Notes: generated by a model from the letters alone, not told the origin. 64,000 nt of DNA from Moringa oleifera (GCA_021397835.1 JAJFZO010000065.1:2439501-2503500); one strand, 5' to 3'. Positions 13,054 to 31,762 are shown, numbered from the stretch's first letter. Numbers and translations are program-made.

Positions 13054-13684
13054 GAACTTTATGTTTATTTATTTTTTTAGAATTATATATATTTGTTATA
13101 ATTAATTGTTTGTTGGCCTCATCAGTCAAATAAAACAGATCATTTCTATGAAAAAACCAATTAAAGAATTTCATTATATCCCTTTCTAAGATCGTTCTAT
13201 TTCGTTTGGTATTTCGTAGGGACAAGTAATACAATGAATACGAGAATGACTAAATATCGATACTAGAATGTCTCTTAGTAATGACTAACTTAATAATGAC
13301 TAATAAGGGTTCACGTGACTTGGAATAGAGTAATATGTTCTATGTAAGACATAAAAAGAAAAATAGACTCCATTTAGGAACTTCTAATTGAGATATGAAT
13401 ACACTAGGTTAGACAAAAAAACTCTTTGTGCACCAATGTAAAGATTGGAAAAGGTTAAAAAAATGTCTGTTGCGCGCCTTATGGATATGTCATAATAGAT
13501 CCAAATACTTGCCCCGAATCGACTTCCAGATCATAATTGCTTTAGTAAATAACTAAAGAAAATAGATGGATAGATGAGAGCCAGAAAAGAAAAAAACTAA
13601 TTATAAACATTTATCATAGGTTCACTAATTACTTGACTGTTGGCGGGTCTCTTTGTATGTGTTGTCCGAAAAGGGGAGGACTCA
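13054..13684. other. ycf3-psaA spacer
   Basis: Intergenic plastid DNA. A GGAGGA ribosome-binding-like site sits at about 13675-13680 just before the psaA start. No other gene seen. Confidence 0.7.
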
Positions 13685-15930
13685 ATGATTATTTGTCCTT
13701 CGAAACCAAAAGTAAAAATTTTGGTAGATAGGGATCCCATAAAAACTTCTTTCGAGGAATGGGCCAACCCGGGTCATTTCTCAAGAACAATAGCTAAGGG
13801 ACCTGATACTACCACTTGGATCTAGAACCTACATGCTGATGCTCACGATTTCGACAGCCATACCAGTGATTTGGAGGAGATCTCTTAATAAGTATTTAGC
13901 ACTCATTTCGGCCAACTCTCAATCATCTTTCTTGGGCTGAGTGGCATGTATTTCCACGGTGCTCGTTTTACCAATCATGAAGCATGGCTAAGCGAACCTA
14001 CTCGCATTGGACCTAGTGCCCAGGTGGTTTGGCCAATAGTGGGCAAAGAAATCTTGAGTGGTGATGTAGGCAAGGAATACAAATAACCTCTGGCTTTTTT
14101 CAGATTTGGCGAGCATCTAGATTAACTAGTGAATTACAACTCTATTGTATCGTAATTGGTGCATTGGTCTTTGCAGCCTTAATGCTTTTTGCTGGTTGGT
14201 TCCATTATCACAAAGCGGCTCTAAAATTGGCTTGGTTCCAAGATGTAAAATCTATGTTGAATCACCATTTAGCGAGGCTACTAGGACTTGGGTCCCTTTC
14301 TTGGGCAGGACATCAAATACATGTATCTTTACCGATTAACCAATTTCTAAATGCTGGAATATATCCTAAAGGAATCCCACTTCCTCATGAATTTATCTTG
14401 AATCGGGATCTTTTGGCTTAACTTTATCTAAGTTTTGCTAAGGAAGCAACCTTTTTTTTTTACCTTGAATTGGTCAAAATATGCAGAATTTCTTACTTTT
14501 CGTGGAGGATTAGATCCAGTGACTAGGGGTTTATGGCTGACCGATATTGTACGCCATCATTTAGATATTGCGATTCTTTTCCTAATAGCAGGTCACATGT
14601 ATAAGACCATTTGATGTATTGGTCATGGTCTAAAAGATATTTTAGAGGCACATAACGGTCCATTTACAGGTCAAGGCCATAAAGGACCATATGAAATCCT
14701 AACAACATCATGGCATTCTCAATTATCTCTTAACCTAGCTATGTTAAGCTCTTTAACCATTGTTGTAGCTCACTATATGTATTCCATGCCCCCTTATCCA
14801 TATCTGGCTACTGACTATGGTACACAACTGTCATTGTTCACACATCACATGTGGATTTGTGGATTTCTCATAGTTGATGTTGCTGCACATGCAGCCATTT
14901 TTATGGTAAGAGACTACGATCCAACTAATCGATACAATGATCTATTAGATTGTGTCCTTAGGCATTGTGATGTAATCATATCACATCTCAACTGGGTATG
15001 TATATTTCTAGGCTTTCATAGTTTTGGTTTGTATATTCATAATGATACCATGAGTGCTTTAGGGCATCCACAAGATATGTTTTCAAATACCACTATACAA
15101 TTACAACCAGTCTTTGCTCAATGGATACAAAATACCCGTGCTTTGGTGCCTAGTACAACAGCCCCTGGTGAAATAACAAGCACTAGTTTGACTTGGGGGG
15201 GGGCAGTGATTTAGTAGCAATGGGTGGCAAAGTTACTTTGTTACCTATTCAATTAAGGGCCACAGATTTTTTGGTACATCACATTTATGCATTTATGATT
15301 CATGTGACGGCATTGATACTCTTGAAAGGTGTTTTATTTGCTCGCAGCTTGCGTTTGATACCGGATAAAGCAAATCTTGGTTTTCATTTCCCTTGGTATG
15401 GGCTCAGAAGAGGGGGGACATGTCAAGTATCAGCTTGGGATCATGTCTTCTTAGGACTATTCTGGATGTATAATGCAATTTCAATGGTAATATTTCATTT
15501 CAGTTGGAAAATGCAATCAGACGTTTGGGGTAGTATAAATGATCAAGGGGTGGTAACTCATATCACGGGAGGAAACTTTGTGAAGAGTTCCATTACTATT
15601 AATGGGTGGCTCTGCGATTTCTTATGGGCACAAGCATCCCAGGTGATTCAGTCTTATGGTTCTTCATTATCTGCATATGATCTTTTTTTCCTAGGTGCTT
15701 ATTTTGTATGGGCTTTTAGTTTAATGTTTCTATTCAGTGGGCGTGGCTATTAGCAAGAACTTATTGAATCCATTTTTTAGGCTCATAATAAATTAAAAGT
15801 TGCTTCTGCTACTCAACCGAGAGCCTTACGCATTGTGCAAGGACATGCTGTAAGAGTAACCCATTACCTTCTGGGTGGAATTGCCACAACATGGGCGTTC
15901 TTCTTAGCAAGAATTATTGCAACAGGATAA
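13685..15930 (+). pseudogene. psaA: psaA, photosystem I P700 apoprotein A1
   Basis: Core chlorophyll-binding subunit of photosystem I, normally 750 codons; the region is 2246 nt against 2253. It starts [20 protein letters not shown]. Codon 47, a conserved Trp, is TAG (13823-13825). Frameshifts break the frame near 13880 and again near 15200 in a G-run. Long open pieces remain, for example 14741-15214 and 15193-15753, with the hydrophobic and His-rich helices typical of PsaA. The Cys-containing loop that binds the FX cluster is altered: GPGRGGTC reads GLRRGGTC. It precedes psaB as in the plastid psaA-psaB-rps14 operon. Confidence 0.95.
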
Positions 15931-15955
15931 TGGCTAGAAGGATTTGAAAGGCATT

Positions 15956-18159
<2,204 letters not shown>

Positions 18160-18287
18160 TTCTTTATGTATTGTATCCGTAATAATATCATTTCTTTTAA
18201 TGGAGATAGAGGTATGCCTTCTTGTATTTCTACATCTAGGATCCGATTTATATCATTATCATTGATAATAATAGGAACTGAGGCATT

Positions 18288-18591
18288 ATGGCAAAGAAAA
18301 GTTTGATTCATAAGCAGAAAAAGAAGCAAAAATTGGAACAAAAATATCATTTGATTCATCGATCCTTAAAAAAAGAAATAAGCAAAGTTCAATCATTGAG
18401 TGATAAATGGAAAATTCATGGAATGTTACAATCCTCACTGCGGAATAATGCACCTACATGTCTTCATCGACGTTGCTTTTTGACCGAAAGATCGGGAGGT
18501 AACTATCGAGACTTTGGTCTATCTGGACACATACTTCGTGAAATGGTTCATGCATGTTTGTTTTCCAGAGGCAACAAGATCAAGATGGTAA
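18288..18591 (+). pseudogene. rps14: rps14, ribosomal protein S14
   Basis: Small-subunit protein S14, normally 100 residues. It starts [20 protein letters not shown] and keeps the zinc-free plastid form with [12 protein letters not shown] 1-nt insertion in the last dozen codons shifts the frame past the normal TAA at about 18589-18591. Translation would run on to 18677, giving 129 residues with a foreign tail. Third gene of the psaA-psaB-rps14 cluster. Confidence 0.92.
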
Positions 18592-19432
18592 GGATTAAAA
18601 CATCCTTTCATTTTTCTATTTTTTTTTCTATGATCATTGATAATAGAGGGGGCCCTTTTACCATTCTGTATAAATAGGCTATTCTATTTGTAAACTCATA
18701 GTGGCTAGTAGCTCATTCAGGAACGAGAATTTGAATGTACATTCAATTTTACTCAATGGGTATATGGTAAAATGGGTTTTGTGATATTGGATTTGATAAA
18801 TATCAATGCAATGAATTGTTTCAAAAACATACCTTAATTGCCCCCATAGAACATAACGAAATTCATTTGATTGATATATACATGTACCTACCAATTCAAC
18901 ATAGATCCAAGATATTTTATCAAAGCATGTGATGAAGAGATTGGATTTGTCACCTGAATCAAAATTTTAGAAAAGAAATCACTAACTTGTTGATCCATCC
19001 TTCTTCCCAGATTTCCAGATTTATCTTGTGTTAATTTTCAGGCGTAGTGTGACATAGGGATTTCATCTTAACAATGAGTAAATCAATGAATGAAAGTAAA
19101 AAAAAACAAAAAAGAAACCCTATTTTATGTTTTTTTATGTCAGACCAATCACTTCTCGAAAAGATCCTAGACTTCATACTATTATATATATTATATAATA
19201 TTACTATTTTGTATATTATATAATATATAATAATATAAATATAAAATTAATAGAATATCAATTTATTTATAGAATTGCGATTAGAATGAATGATTAATGA
19301 ATATAAATGACGGATCAAAAAACTATATGGAATCATAAAAGATGGAAAAAGCTTTCAGATCTAGTCATACCATTCCATTATATTGACAATTTCAAAAAAC
19401 TGATCATAGTATGATGGTGGTAAGAGAAGTAT
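18592..19432. other. spacer containing an rps14/trnE deletion junction
   Basis: In plastids rps14 is followed by trnfM, trnG-GCC, psbZ, trnS-UGA, psbC, psbD and trnT-GGU before trnE. None of these is seen here, so several kb are missing and the join lies somewhere in this interval. It includes an AT-rich patch at 19180-19270. I could not assign 18680-19430 with certainty; the trnE-proximal part looks like trnE-trnT spacer. Confidence 0.6.
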
Positions 19433-19505
19433 ACCCCTATCATCTAGTGGTTCAGGACATCTTTCTTTCAAGGAGGCAACGAGGATTCGACTTCCCTTGG
19501 GGGTA
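19433..19505 (+). tRNA. trnE-UUC: trnE-UUC
   Basis: 73-nt glutamate tRNA with a UUC anticodon, first of the plastid trnE-trnY-trnD trio. The first base is changed G to A and several stem changes are present. Single copy. Confidence 0.88.
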
Positions 19506-19564
19506 GGATACTATGAAAGGAAGTTGATCATGGATTATCAATAAACTTAAAATTGATTCTTCCT

Positions 19565-19647
19565 GGGTTATGCCCAAGCGGTTAATAGGGACAGACTGTA
19601 AATTCGTTGGCAATATGTCTATCCTAGTTCAAATCTAGCTCGGCCCA
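19565..19647 (+). tRNA. trnY-GUA: trnY-GUA (decayed)
   Basis: Tyrosine tRNA, 83 nt instead of 84: one base is lost at the acceptor/D-arm boundary. The GUA anticodon and long variable arm are present. Unlikely to fold normally. Confidence 0.86.
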
Positions 19648-20105
19648 ATAATTCACTGTCCACCATGAAATGATATAACTCACTTTGTTTTCCATAAATG
19701 CCTGTCAGATAGGGAACAATAAAAAAAGTAAAATTTTTTGATTTATCCCTACTTTTATTTCTATTTCTTTTTTATTTGCTCTATTTATTTTTTTTCACAT
19801 AAATTTTGATCTTGCTAACGATCTAGATTAATATCAAGATCATTAAGTATAAAGTTTAATGAAAAAAGTAAAGTAAAGAAAAAAGTGTCTTTTTTTTAAT
19901 CAAAAAATTGATTATTAATCGATTTGGCAATAACGAAGGATTACCAGTAATCTGTGTTGCTCTCACTAAAGTGCATATACGTGTGGATATCAATATATCA
20001 CTCGCACCTTTGTTTGTTACAACATGGCGATCCAAATCTAAAATCCAAATAGATATGATTTAAATGAAATCATAAGAATATGTATGTTGTACACTTTATT
20101 TCCCT

Positions 20106-20178
20106 TGGACTGTAGTTCAATTGGTCAGAGCACTGCCTTTTCAAGGTGGAAACTGCAGGTTCGAGCCCCTCAATCCCG
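20106..20178 (+). tRNA. trnD-GUC: trnD pseudogene, anticodon altered GUC to UUC
   Basis: Position and sequence are those of plastid trnD-GUC, but the anticodon loop now reads UUC where GUC is expected, and stem bases on both sides are changed. One base is missing near the 3' end. An automated caller could mislabel it as a Glu tRNA. Confidence 0.82.
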
Positions 20179-21252
20179 ACGGATAAAAAAAAATACATCA
20201 ACTATCCCTTTTCACAGAAAAGGGATACAAATAGCATAATTTCATTTCCAATAGTATCTTTGTGTGTTTTTGTTTTGTTTTGCTTTTTTTTTTTTCTTTT
20301 TTCATTTCTCATCAAACAAATATGGGAATTGCCATTACTTCAATCGTTACTGATTGAAGTAATGGCAGAGAGACATATCTGAATTGGTACAATTATTGAT
20401 AGCATCCATCATATTCAAGACTCCAATAGACGAGTCTTCGCTTTTTTCGATTGCTCACATCCGTGTATGTAATAGACTGGAGTACTCTGTGTTTTATGCG
20501 AGCATATATATAAATGGACTTTATTTCTTGTATGATATAAAATGAATTTAACATATTTTATTTCTAATTCAAGGAAAAATAATATTAAATTAAAAAAATA
20601 AAGATTAGATAAGTCTCGCCTCTCTTAAACTTAGAGAAGGAATGAATAAGCTTTTTTTTAAGGTTACTGTCGATGTTGAAGAAAGAGCAAACTCTGAATA
20701 AAATAGTGAATTTGATGAAATATTAGATCTTTTTTATTTTTTATATTGGGACTCGTCTTTATCACACTTCCTTTCTTTGTTTTCCAAGAAAATTAGATCA
20801 TAAAAAAAAGAATTTAGAATTGAACTTTTTCCCTTTTTTCTATTTCGTTTCTATTATTTGTTTAGCTTTATTGATAAACTTGGAAACAATGGAAATGGAA
20901 AAGTAGTCAGATGATACTTCATCAAATGATTGTACAAGGAAGGCGGTAGGTTATAGAAAACAAAGAGTATAAAAGAATATTAAATGATAAATAAGGCAAA
21001 GGAATTCTTTTGATTGGATTAGGAATTAATTTTTTTTATTCGGTGTGGATAAAAAATCCTCCTATGTTATATTATTCAATTCTCCATGGTGAATCGATTT
21101 GATAGCTCAGATATTGTTATTCATGATATTGATCCAATTCGGTATCATCGAAATATAATTCATCCCATTGAATTTTCAAGCGAAAGATTTATCATCTCTA
21201 TGGGATTAAATCTTGAGGTATTGCAAAGCAAACAAAACAAAAAGATGAAATT
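20179..21252. other. trnD-psbM spacer
   Basis: AT-rich intergenic plastid DNA with T-runs. A short direct or inverted motif pair (CAATCGTTACTGATTG) lies near 20340-20357. No conserved gene seen; the frame at 21086-21325 is an out-of-frame overlap of psbM. Confidence 0.65.
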
Positions 21253-21357
21253 ATGGAAGCAAATATTCTCACATTTATTGCTACTGCACTCTTCAATCTC
21301 GTTCCTACTGCTTTTTTACTTATAATTTACGTAAAAACAGTCGATCAAAGTGATTAA
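21253..21357 (+). CDS. psbM: psbM, photosystem II protein M, intact frame
   Basis: 34-residue single-helix subunit at the photosystem II dimer interface. The frame is complete from ATG to [17 protein letters not shown], then [16 protein letters not shown]. Length matches the family. Substitutions such as Val3 to Ala and Ile15 to Asn look like drift. Because its neighbours are broken and it lies in a decayed plastid insertion, I infer it is a chance survivor and not an expressed gene. Confidence 0.85.
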   Translation: MEANILTFIATALFNLVPTAFLLIIYVKTVDQSD

Positions 21358-23342
<1,985 letters not shown>

Positions 23343-23413
23343 AGGCAACACGCTAATTTGAATTGGAGAAAAAGGATTTGTAATCCCTTGCCTTACCGCT
23401 CGGCCATGCCGCC
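23343..23413 (-). tRNA. trnC-GCA: trnC pseudogene, anticodon altered GCA to ACA, copy A
   Basis: 71-nt tRNA in the trnC position next to petN and rpoB. Anticodon reads ACA through a G-to-A change, whereas copy B (56097-56167) keeps GCA. The T-arm is also changed, so it is not a functional cysteine tRNA. Confidence 0.85.
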
Positions 23414-24482
23414 AAAATGATACAAGCTAAATGAAAATCTTCCCTTCTATTGAAAAAACAAAATGTAGATTTTTAGTCATAAAAGCCAAAATTCAGGACA
23501 AATTAGAACCATTAACTATTGACTATAAATTTATGAACCATTCTTGGATTTGAATTTCAAATTGTCTTTCCGTAATGATATAAGAAAATTCAAATGGATA
23601 TATAACTAATCAGTATTGTTTTTTTCTTCAATTTTCAATAAAAATTAAAAAATCCTTCTTAATTTCAATTATAACAGCAATTATGACTATATGTAAACCT
23701 AAGAGCATAAGTTGGTACATAATTATAGCTATCCAATGGGGTATTTTATCTATATAGGATACCTGTAGGAAATTATCAAGAAATTATCATGCTTCAATTT
23801 TGCATTGAATAGATTGAAGAGAAAATAGAATTTTTTGATAGAGCACGGCATGTGCTGTCCCGAATAGAACTGTAATGCAATAAAGGAAGAAAGAGAGCCG
23901 TATATATCTGCACATTTTATTTTAATAAAGAAAGAAATACAAGCTTTCTTACGCACTTTAATGATATTCTAAAAATTCTACAAAAAAATAGAACAGGTAA
24001 AAAGATTTCTGTTCTCTACGAATCATTTTTTGACCATGGAATACACGAAAAAGCCAAGTGCTAGAAAAATCAACTTTATTTTTATTGTTTCTGATTACTA
24101 TGTCTTTATCTTTGCAAACAAATCAAATCATGAATACATTTATTTTTTTGGTATCCAATCGGATTGGAATATGTAATATCATAATAATGGTAGGAATTGA
24201 ATTACTTTTTTTAATATTCTATACAAAACTCCATGAGTCTAAGTGGCATTTATCAATTCTTTTCCATTTGTATCTTTCTGTTATAAATTCCAATTTGAGT
24301 ATAATCTTTATTCCTCCGTTCCTACGTATTTCATACATTACATATATATAGAGTTTGGTAAAATTTCATGTGATTTAGTAAACAGAATATAAATTCCATT
24401 ATTGCTAGATCGAATCATATGAATATGATTCGATAAAGAATGAGAAATGGGATTTTTTGATAAATGGAAAATTAAAAAAAAA
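23414..24482. other. trnC-rpoB spacer, first copy
   Basis: About 1.07 kb, duplicated at 56168-57244. A 97-codon frame at 24058-24351, rich in hydrophobic residues, resembles no family I recognise. It is interrupted in the second copy, so I treat it as spacer. Confidence 0.7.
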
Positions 24483-25343
24483 ATGCTCAGGGATGGAAAT
24501 GAGGGAATGTCTACAATACCTGGGTTTAATCAGATATAATTTGAAGGATTTTGTAGGTTTATTGATCAGGGCTTAAAAGAAGAACTTCATAAGTTTCCAA
24601 AAAAAGAAGATACATATCAAGAAATTGAATTTCAATTATTTGTGGGAACATATCAATTGGTAGAACCATTCATAAAAGAAAGAGATGCTATATATGAATC
24701 ACTCACATATTCTTCTGAATTATATGTATCCGCGGGATTAATTTGGAAACCCAGTAGGAATATCCAAGAACAAATAATTTTTATTGGAAACATTCCTCTA
24801 ATGAATTCTCTTGGAACTTCTATAGTGAACAGAATATACAGAATTGTGATCAATCAAATATTGTAAAGCCCTGGTATCTATTACCGGTCAGAATTAGATC
24901 ATAACAAATTTTCGGTCTATACAGGCACCATAATATCAGATTGGGGAGGAAGGTTGGAATTAGAGATTGATAAAAAAGCAAGTATATAGGCTCGTGTGAG
25001 TAGAAAACAAAAAATATCTATTCTAGTTCTATCATCAGCTATGGGTTCGAATCTAAGAGAAATTCTAGAGAATGTTTGCCACCCTGAAATTTTCTTGTCT
25101 TTCCTAATAGATAAGGAGAAAAAAAAATTATGTCAAAAGAAAATGCCATTTTGGAGTTTTATCAACAATTTTCTTGTGTAGGCGGGGATCTGATATTTTT
25201 TGAATCCTTATGTAAGGAATTAAAAAAAAATTCTTTCACTAAAGATGTGAATTAGGAAGGATTGATCGATGAAATCTAAACCAGCGACTGAATCTTAATA
25301 TACTTCAGAACAATACATTTTTGTTACCATGAGATATATTGGC
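24483..25343 (+). pseudogene. rpoB: rpoB 5' fragment, copy A
   Basis: Beta subunit of the plastid-encoded RNA polymerase. Only the first quarter is present, starting [18 protein letters not shown]. Gln19 is a stop, and further stops include Gln to TAA before [10 protein letters not shown] and Trp to TAG at 24987-24989. The reading frame shifts in an A-run near 25125. The gene ends at about 25343 within the LLPRDILA segment, where it meets atpI in opposite orientation. Confidence 0.92.
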
Positions 25344-25545
25344 CGTCAATTGGAATGTTTCGTGGATCCCGTACCGTTATAACGGCGGAACCTAATAAAA
25401 TAGCAATTATAACCCAAGAAGTAATAAGTACTTGAGCATGGACTTGTAAACCTCCTATTTGCCAATAGAAATGTTGGCTTACCTCTACACCAGATAGATC
25501 GTATAACCCTTTTAGTGTGTTGATGGAACATGATATAACATTCAT
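25344..25545 (-). pseudogene. atpI: atpI 5' fragment
   Basis: Subunit a (CF0-IV) of plastid ATP synthase, normally about 247 residues. Only the first 67 or so remain: [20 protein letters not shown], then the first membrane segment [17 protein letters not shown]. The frame is open but ends at the junction with rpoB at about 25343, running 6 codons into rpoB antisense before a stop. It follows rps2 as in the rpoC2-rps2-atpI operon. Confidence 0.9.
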
Positions 25546-25773
25546 ATTGCCCCCTGACAGAAATAAGAACTTTAAATTATTTTGATTCAACCATCTCTTT
25601 TTTTTTGACTTACCTACTTGAATTGTATATTTTGGTTTTGGATACCAACTAAACTAATCACATAATATCCACAGTTATTTTTATCTCTTTTTCTTTTGTG
25701 TGGTTCAACAGTAGTAATCGATTCCATAAATCTAAAGAGTCCCCTCCCTAAAAAAAATTTATCTTATTATTAA

Positions 25774-26484
25774 TCAAGGATTTTGTATATAGCTAGAACG
25801 ACCCTCACAAATCGCGAATACTAATTTGTTAAGAATTAATCAAATTGAAGCTATAGCGTCATCATTTGCTAGAATTGAAATATCTGCGAGATCGGGATCA
25901 CAGTTTGCATCGATTAAAGAAATTGTTGGAATTTCCAAAGTGATACATTCTTCAAGAGCTGTATATTCTTCTTACTGATCGATGATGATTACAATATCAG
26001 GCAACCTCGTCATGTATTTAATCCCGCCTAGATATGTTTGCAAGTGAGATAATTGTCTGTTCAACATAGCTGCATCTCTTTTCGGAAGACGGTTGAGCCT
26101 CTCTGTCTTTTGTTCCATTCTCAAGTCTCTAAACTTATGAAGTCTCATTTATGTAGTGGACTAATTTGTTAACATACCACCGAGCCATTTTTTATTAACA
26201 TAATGACACCAAGCCCTTATTGCAACCCGCGCCACTGAATTAGCTGCTTTATTTTTGGTCCCAACAATTAAGAATTGTTTTCCCCTACTTGCTGCATCAA
26301 GCACTAAATCACAAGCTTCTAATAAAAAATGAGCAGTTCTAGTCAGATTTGTAATATGAATACCTTTATGCTTTGCAGAGGTATAAGGTGCCATTCTAGG
26401 ATTCCATTTTCTAGTACCATGACCAAAATGAACTCTTGCTTCCATCATTTGTTCCAAATTGATGTTCCAGTATCTTTTTGCCAT
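25774..26484 (-). pseudogene. rps2: rps2, ribosomal protein S2
   Basis: Small-subunit protein S2; 711 nt, the normal plastid length, so decay is by substitution. It starts [20 protein letters not shown]. After GGMLTN a Trp codon is a stop (26161-26163), and a second stop replaces Gln in the VDQQEEY region. The C-terminal CEGRSSYI segment is recognisable before the stop at 25774. Confidence 0.93.
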
Positions 26485-26713
26485 TTCTCCTCACACTTTC
26501 TCGTTTTTTTTTTTTGAAAAAAAAAAGAAAAAAGGTACCCTTAAATAAATAATTGTTCCAATGGAACCTTCTCTTCTACCAGAGATTGGCCATTTATACA
26601 CGATCCAAGCCATTACTTTCTATTCATTATTATCTTTATTATTGTTAACAAATTAACAAATTAAATGACTACAACAGACAACAAATAGTTAAGTAAAAAT
26701 TATGAATCTGCTC

Positions 26714-28935
<2,222 letters not shown>

Positions 28936-28980
28936 TTGCACAAATGGGAAGCTCCGGATACAATGTGGATATCAGAAAGA

Positions 28981-29385
28981 CTACCATATAAAATACAAGA
29001 TTTCTCCTCTGATTCCTTCTCATCGAGCCTCTCGGTCTGTCATTATATCTCAAGAAGTAGAAAGGATTACAATCCCTATCCCGCCTAAAATTCTTGAAAT
29101 TTATGGATAGTTAGAACAGATTCGTAGACCAGGTCGACTGATCCGTTTTAAATTCAAAATAGTTCTATATGGCTCTTTCCTATTTCGTCTATGTCGTAGG
29201 GTTAAATTAAAAAAAAAATTCTTATTTTCTCGATGTTTCCTTATGTTCTCAATAAAACCTTCTCATAAAAGTATTTTAATAATGTTTTGGGTGATGTTAG
29301 TAGATGCCATCCGAAGCGTTCCTTTTCTATTCATCTCAGCATTTTGTATAGAGATTATTATATCAGCAATAGTGTCCCTACCCAT
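28981..29385 (-). pseudogene. rps8: rps8, ribosomal protein S8
   Basis: Small-subunit protein S8; 405 nt, near the normal size. It starts [10 protein letters not shown] and ends ILYFIW-stop. Multiple in-frame stops, for example in the central KKFFFNLT region and in LEIYG. First gene of a collinear S10-type run, rps8-rpl14-rpl16-rps3-rpl22-rps19-rpl2-rpl23. Confidence 0.9.
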
Positions 29386-29667
29386 GATAAACTAAAATTA
29401 TTCTTGCTCATGAATTTTGATATAATCAACATGTTCTTTTTTTATTTATATATAGTTTCTTTTTATATTTTATATTTATATTTATATATATTATACATAA
29501 ATTGTATTAAATTAATATATGAATTTAATTTTTCTACAAGTACAAGTATTATCTATTATTATATAATAATTATATTAAGGGTATATGCGTGAAGGGTAGA
29601 TGCGTGAGACACAATCTACTAATTAATTTATTTGATTTAAATCCTATAACTATATTCAGGTCTCATC

Positions 29668-30031
29668 TTATAATATCTCAGGAGCTAATGAAACTATTTT
29701 AGTGAAATTTAACTGTCTCAATTCCTGGGGGATCGTACCAAAAACTCGAGTTCCTTTTGGATTTCCTTCTTGATCAATGACAACTGCGGCATTGTCATCA
29801 TATCGTCTTATCATCCCATTGTTACATTTGAGTTCTTTACAAGTACGTACAATTACAGCTCTGATCACTTCTGTTCTATTTAGAGGCGTATTTGGTACTG
29901 CTTCCTTGATCACAACAACAATAACGTCACCAATATGAGCATATTGGCGATTATTAGCTCCTATGATTCGAATACAATTCTCAAGCCTTGCTGTTGTCTA
30001 CGACATTCAAATGGGTCTGAGGTTGAATCAT
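29668..30031 (-). pseudogene. rpl14: rpl14, ribosomal protein L14
   Basis: Large-subunit protein L14. Start [12 protein letters not shown] at 30031; the C-terminal 81 residues are open ([20 protein letters not shown], then [20 protein letters not shown]). The region is 364 nt instead of 369 because of small deletions in the N-terminal third, which shift the frame. The 29386-29667 gap to rps8 is AT-rich spacer. Confidence 0.92.
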
Positions 30032-30152
30032 ATCATTTTTTTTAATATGTTCTTTGGACGAAGTAAAAAAGGAAATGTTGTTTGTTAAAAAAAAAGAAGA
30101 AAACTTGCAATTTTTTATCTCTAAGACGTCTTTCTTTTGTGATTCTACATTC

Positions 30153-31619
30153 CTATTCCGAAATGATGAATTGCGTTTTTATAGGCATTTTTGATGCTAC
30201 TATTAAAATAGCCCTTCTAGATATATTTTCAGCTACTCCGCCTATTTCATAAAGTATTCTACCTGGTTTAATGATAGCTACCCAATATTCAGGAGATCTT
30301 TTCCCCGAACTCATACGTGTTTTCGTAGGTCTTATTGTAACCGATTTTTCTAGAAATATACGTACCCATATTTTTCCACCATGGCGTATATTTCGTGTCA
30401 TTGCTCTTTGCCTTGTTTCTATTTGTCTAGGTGTGATCCAAGCGGGTTCAAGTGCTTGAAGAGCATATCTACCGAAACAAATACAATTACCTCGATAAGA
30501 TATTCCTTTCAGTCTTCCTCTATGTTGTTTACGGAATCTAGTTCTTTCAGGGTTATAGTTGATGGTTGTTTCTAAATTCCATCTCTACTACAGAATTGGA
30601 CATGAAGGTTTCTTCTTATCCAGCTCCTGGCAAATGGATGGACTAAAAAAGATTTATTAAGATATACATGTAGTTAATGAATAATAGACTCAATCATGGG
30701 ATTCTTTGAGATTTCATCTAATCTATTCTAAATTTGTATATGTTTTTAGGAAATAGAATTCATCTTAAATTCTATTTATAGATAATGTAATGTTGAATGT
30801 CATTTTTATTGAAGTTATAATCTTATAATGAATCCTTATTTTGTTTTGCCCTTTTTTATCATATTGAATTGACCAAAATTTATCAATCCAATAAAATTAA
30901 CTTTTTTTGTGGGTGAATATTTACTCTTTCAATATCTATTTCGGTTTTAGGGCTAGCCCATGACTTTTCAGAATCAGAATAAGAATAAATGAATTGGTTT
31001 CTAGTTTGTTCCACCATCCCACCCAATGAATCATTAGGATTCCTTTTCAATAGAATCTTCTACATTCATAGGTTCCATCATTCCTATCGCTTCTTGATTA
31101 ATGTTTAGGTCTGAATTCTACAATGGAGCCCCTAACGAAATTTTTTAATTTATTCTTGAGTCAATCTTCTCAGTTTTTATTGACTCAAGGCTTTTAATTT
31201 TTTTTGTTCTATGAATAGATTTATCTAATTATGCATGAATCTGTATTGATGCTTTATTACATTGCCTTTTCTTTTATGAGATGATTTCATAGACCTTCCA
31301 TATTGGAATCATATATCATTGATATTTCTTTTTTCCTCTTTCTCTCATACTTCCATTTATCTGCATACTTTTCTATTTCGCTTCACAACTTATAATTAGA
31401 TTGATTTTTTTATTTTTTATGCAAAAAAAAAAAAAATCAGTTGCTACAATCATATGACCAATATATCATATCTTGACTGCTACTTTGGATCCAGATAATG
31501 CGAAGCAATGAGTTGGTTATTAGTGCTTGCTATAGTTATTAGTTCCTGTTAAAGTTATAGGTCGGTTCATTTTTTTTAATCCTAATGCTAAAAAAACCAA
31601 CGAGTGACACACTAAGCAT
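30153..31619 (-). pseudogene. rpl16: rpl16, ribosomal protein L16, with group II intron
   Basis: Large-subunit protein L16. Exon 2 is 30153 to about 30554, and the 9-nt exon 1 (ATGCTTAGT) is at 31611-31619, separated by an intron of about 1.06 kb. The C-terminal 82 residues are open: [20 protein letters not shown] to [11 protein letters not shown]. Upstream in exon 2 a frameshift breaks the [16 protein letters not shown] region. Position between rpl14 and rps3 is standard. Confidence 0.92.
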
Positions 31620-31762
31620 AGCAATTATATCAAAGGATTGATCGAATTTTTATTCAACCTTATAGAATTGATGATTTTTTTATTAAACATTAAAAAAAAA
31701 GAACGAAATAATTTGTCTTTTTTTTTATCACTGGATAGAACGTAAAGACAAGTAAAGTCGTT

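Noticed and set aside
24058..24351. 97-codon hydrophobic frame in the trnC-rpoB spacer
   Set aside because: No family recognised, normal position is non-coding, and the second copy has in-frame stops.
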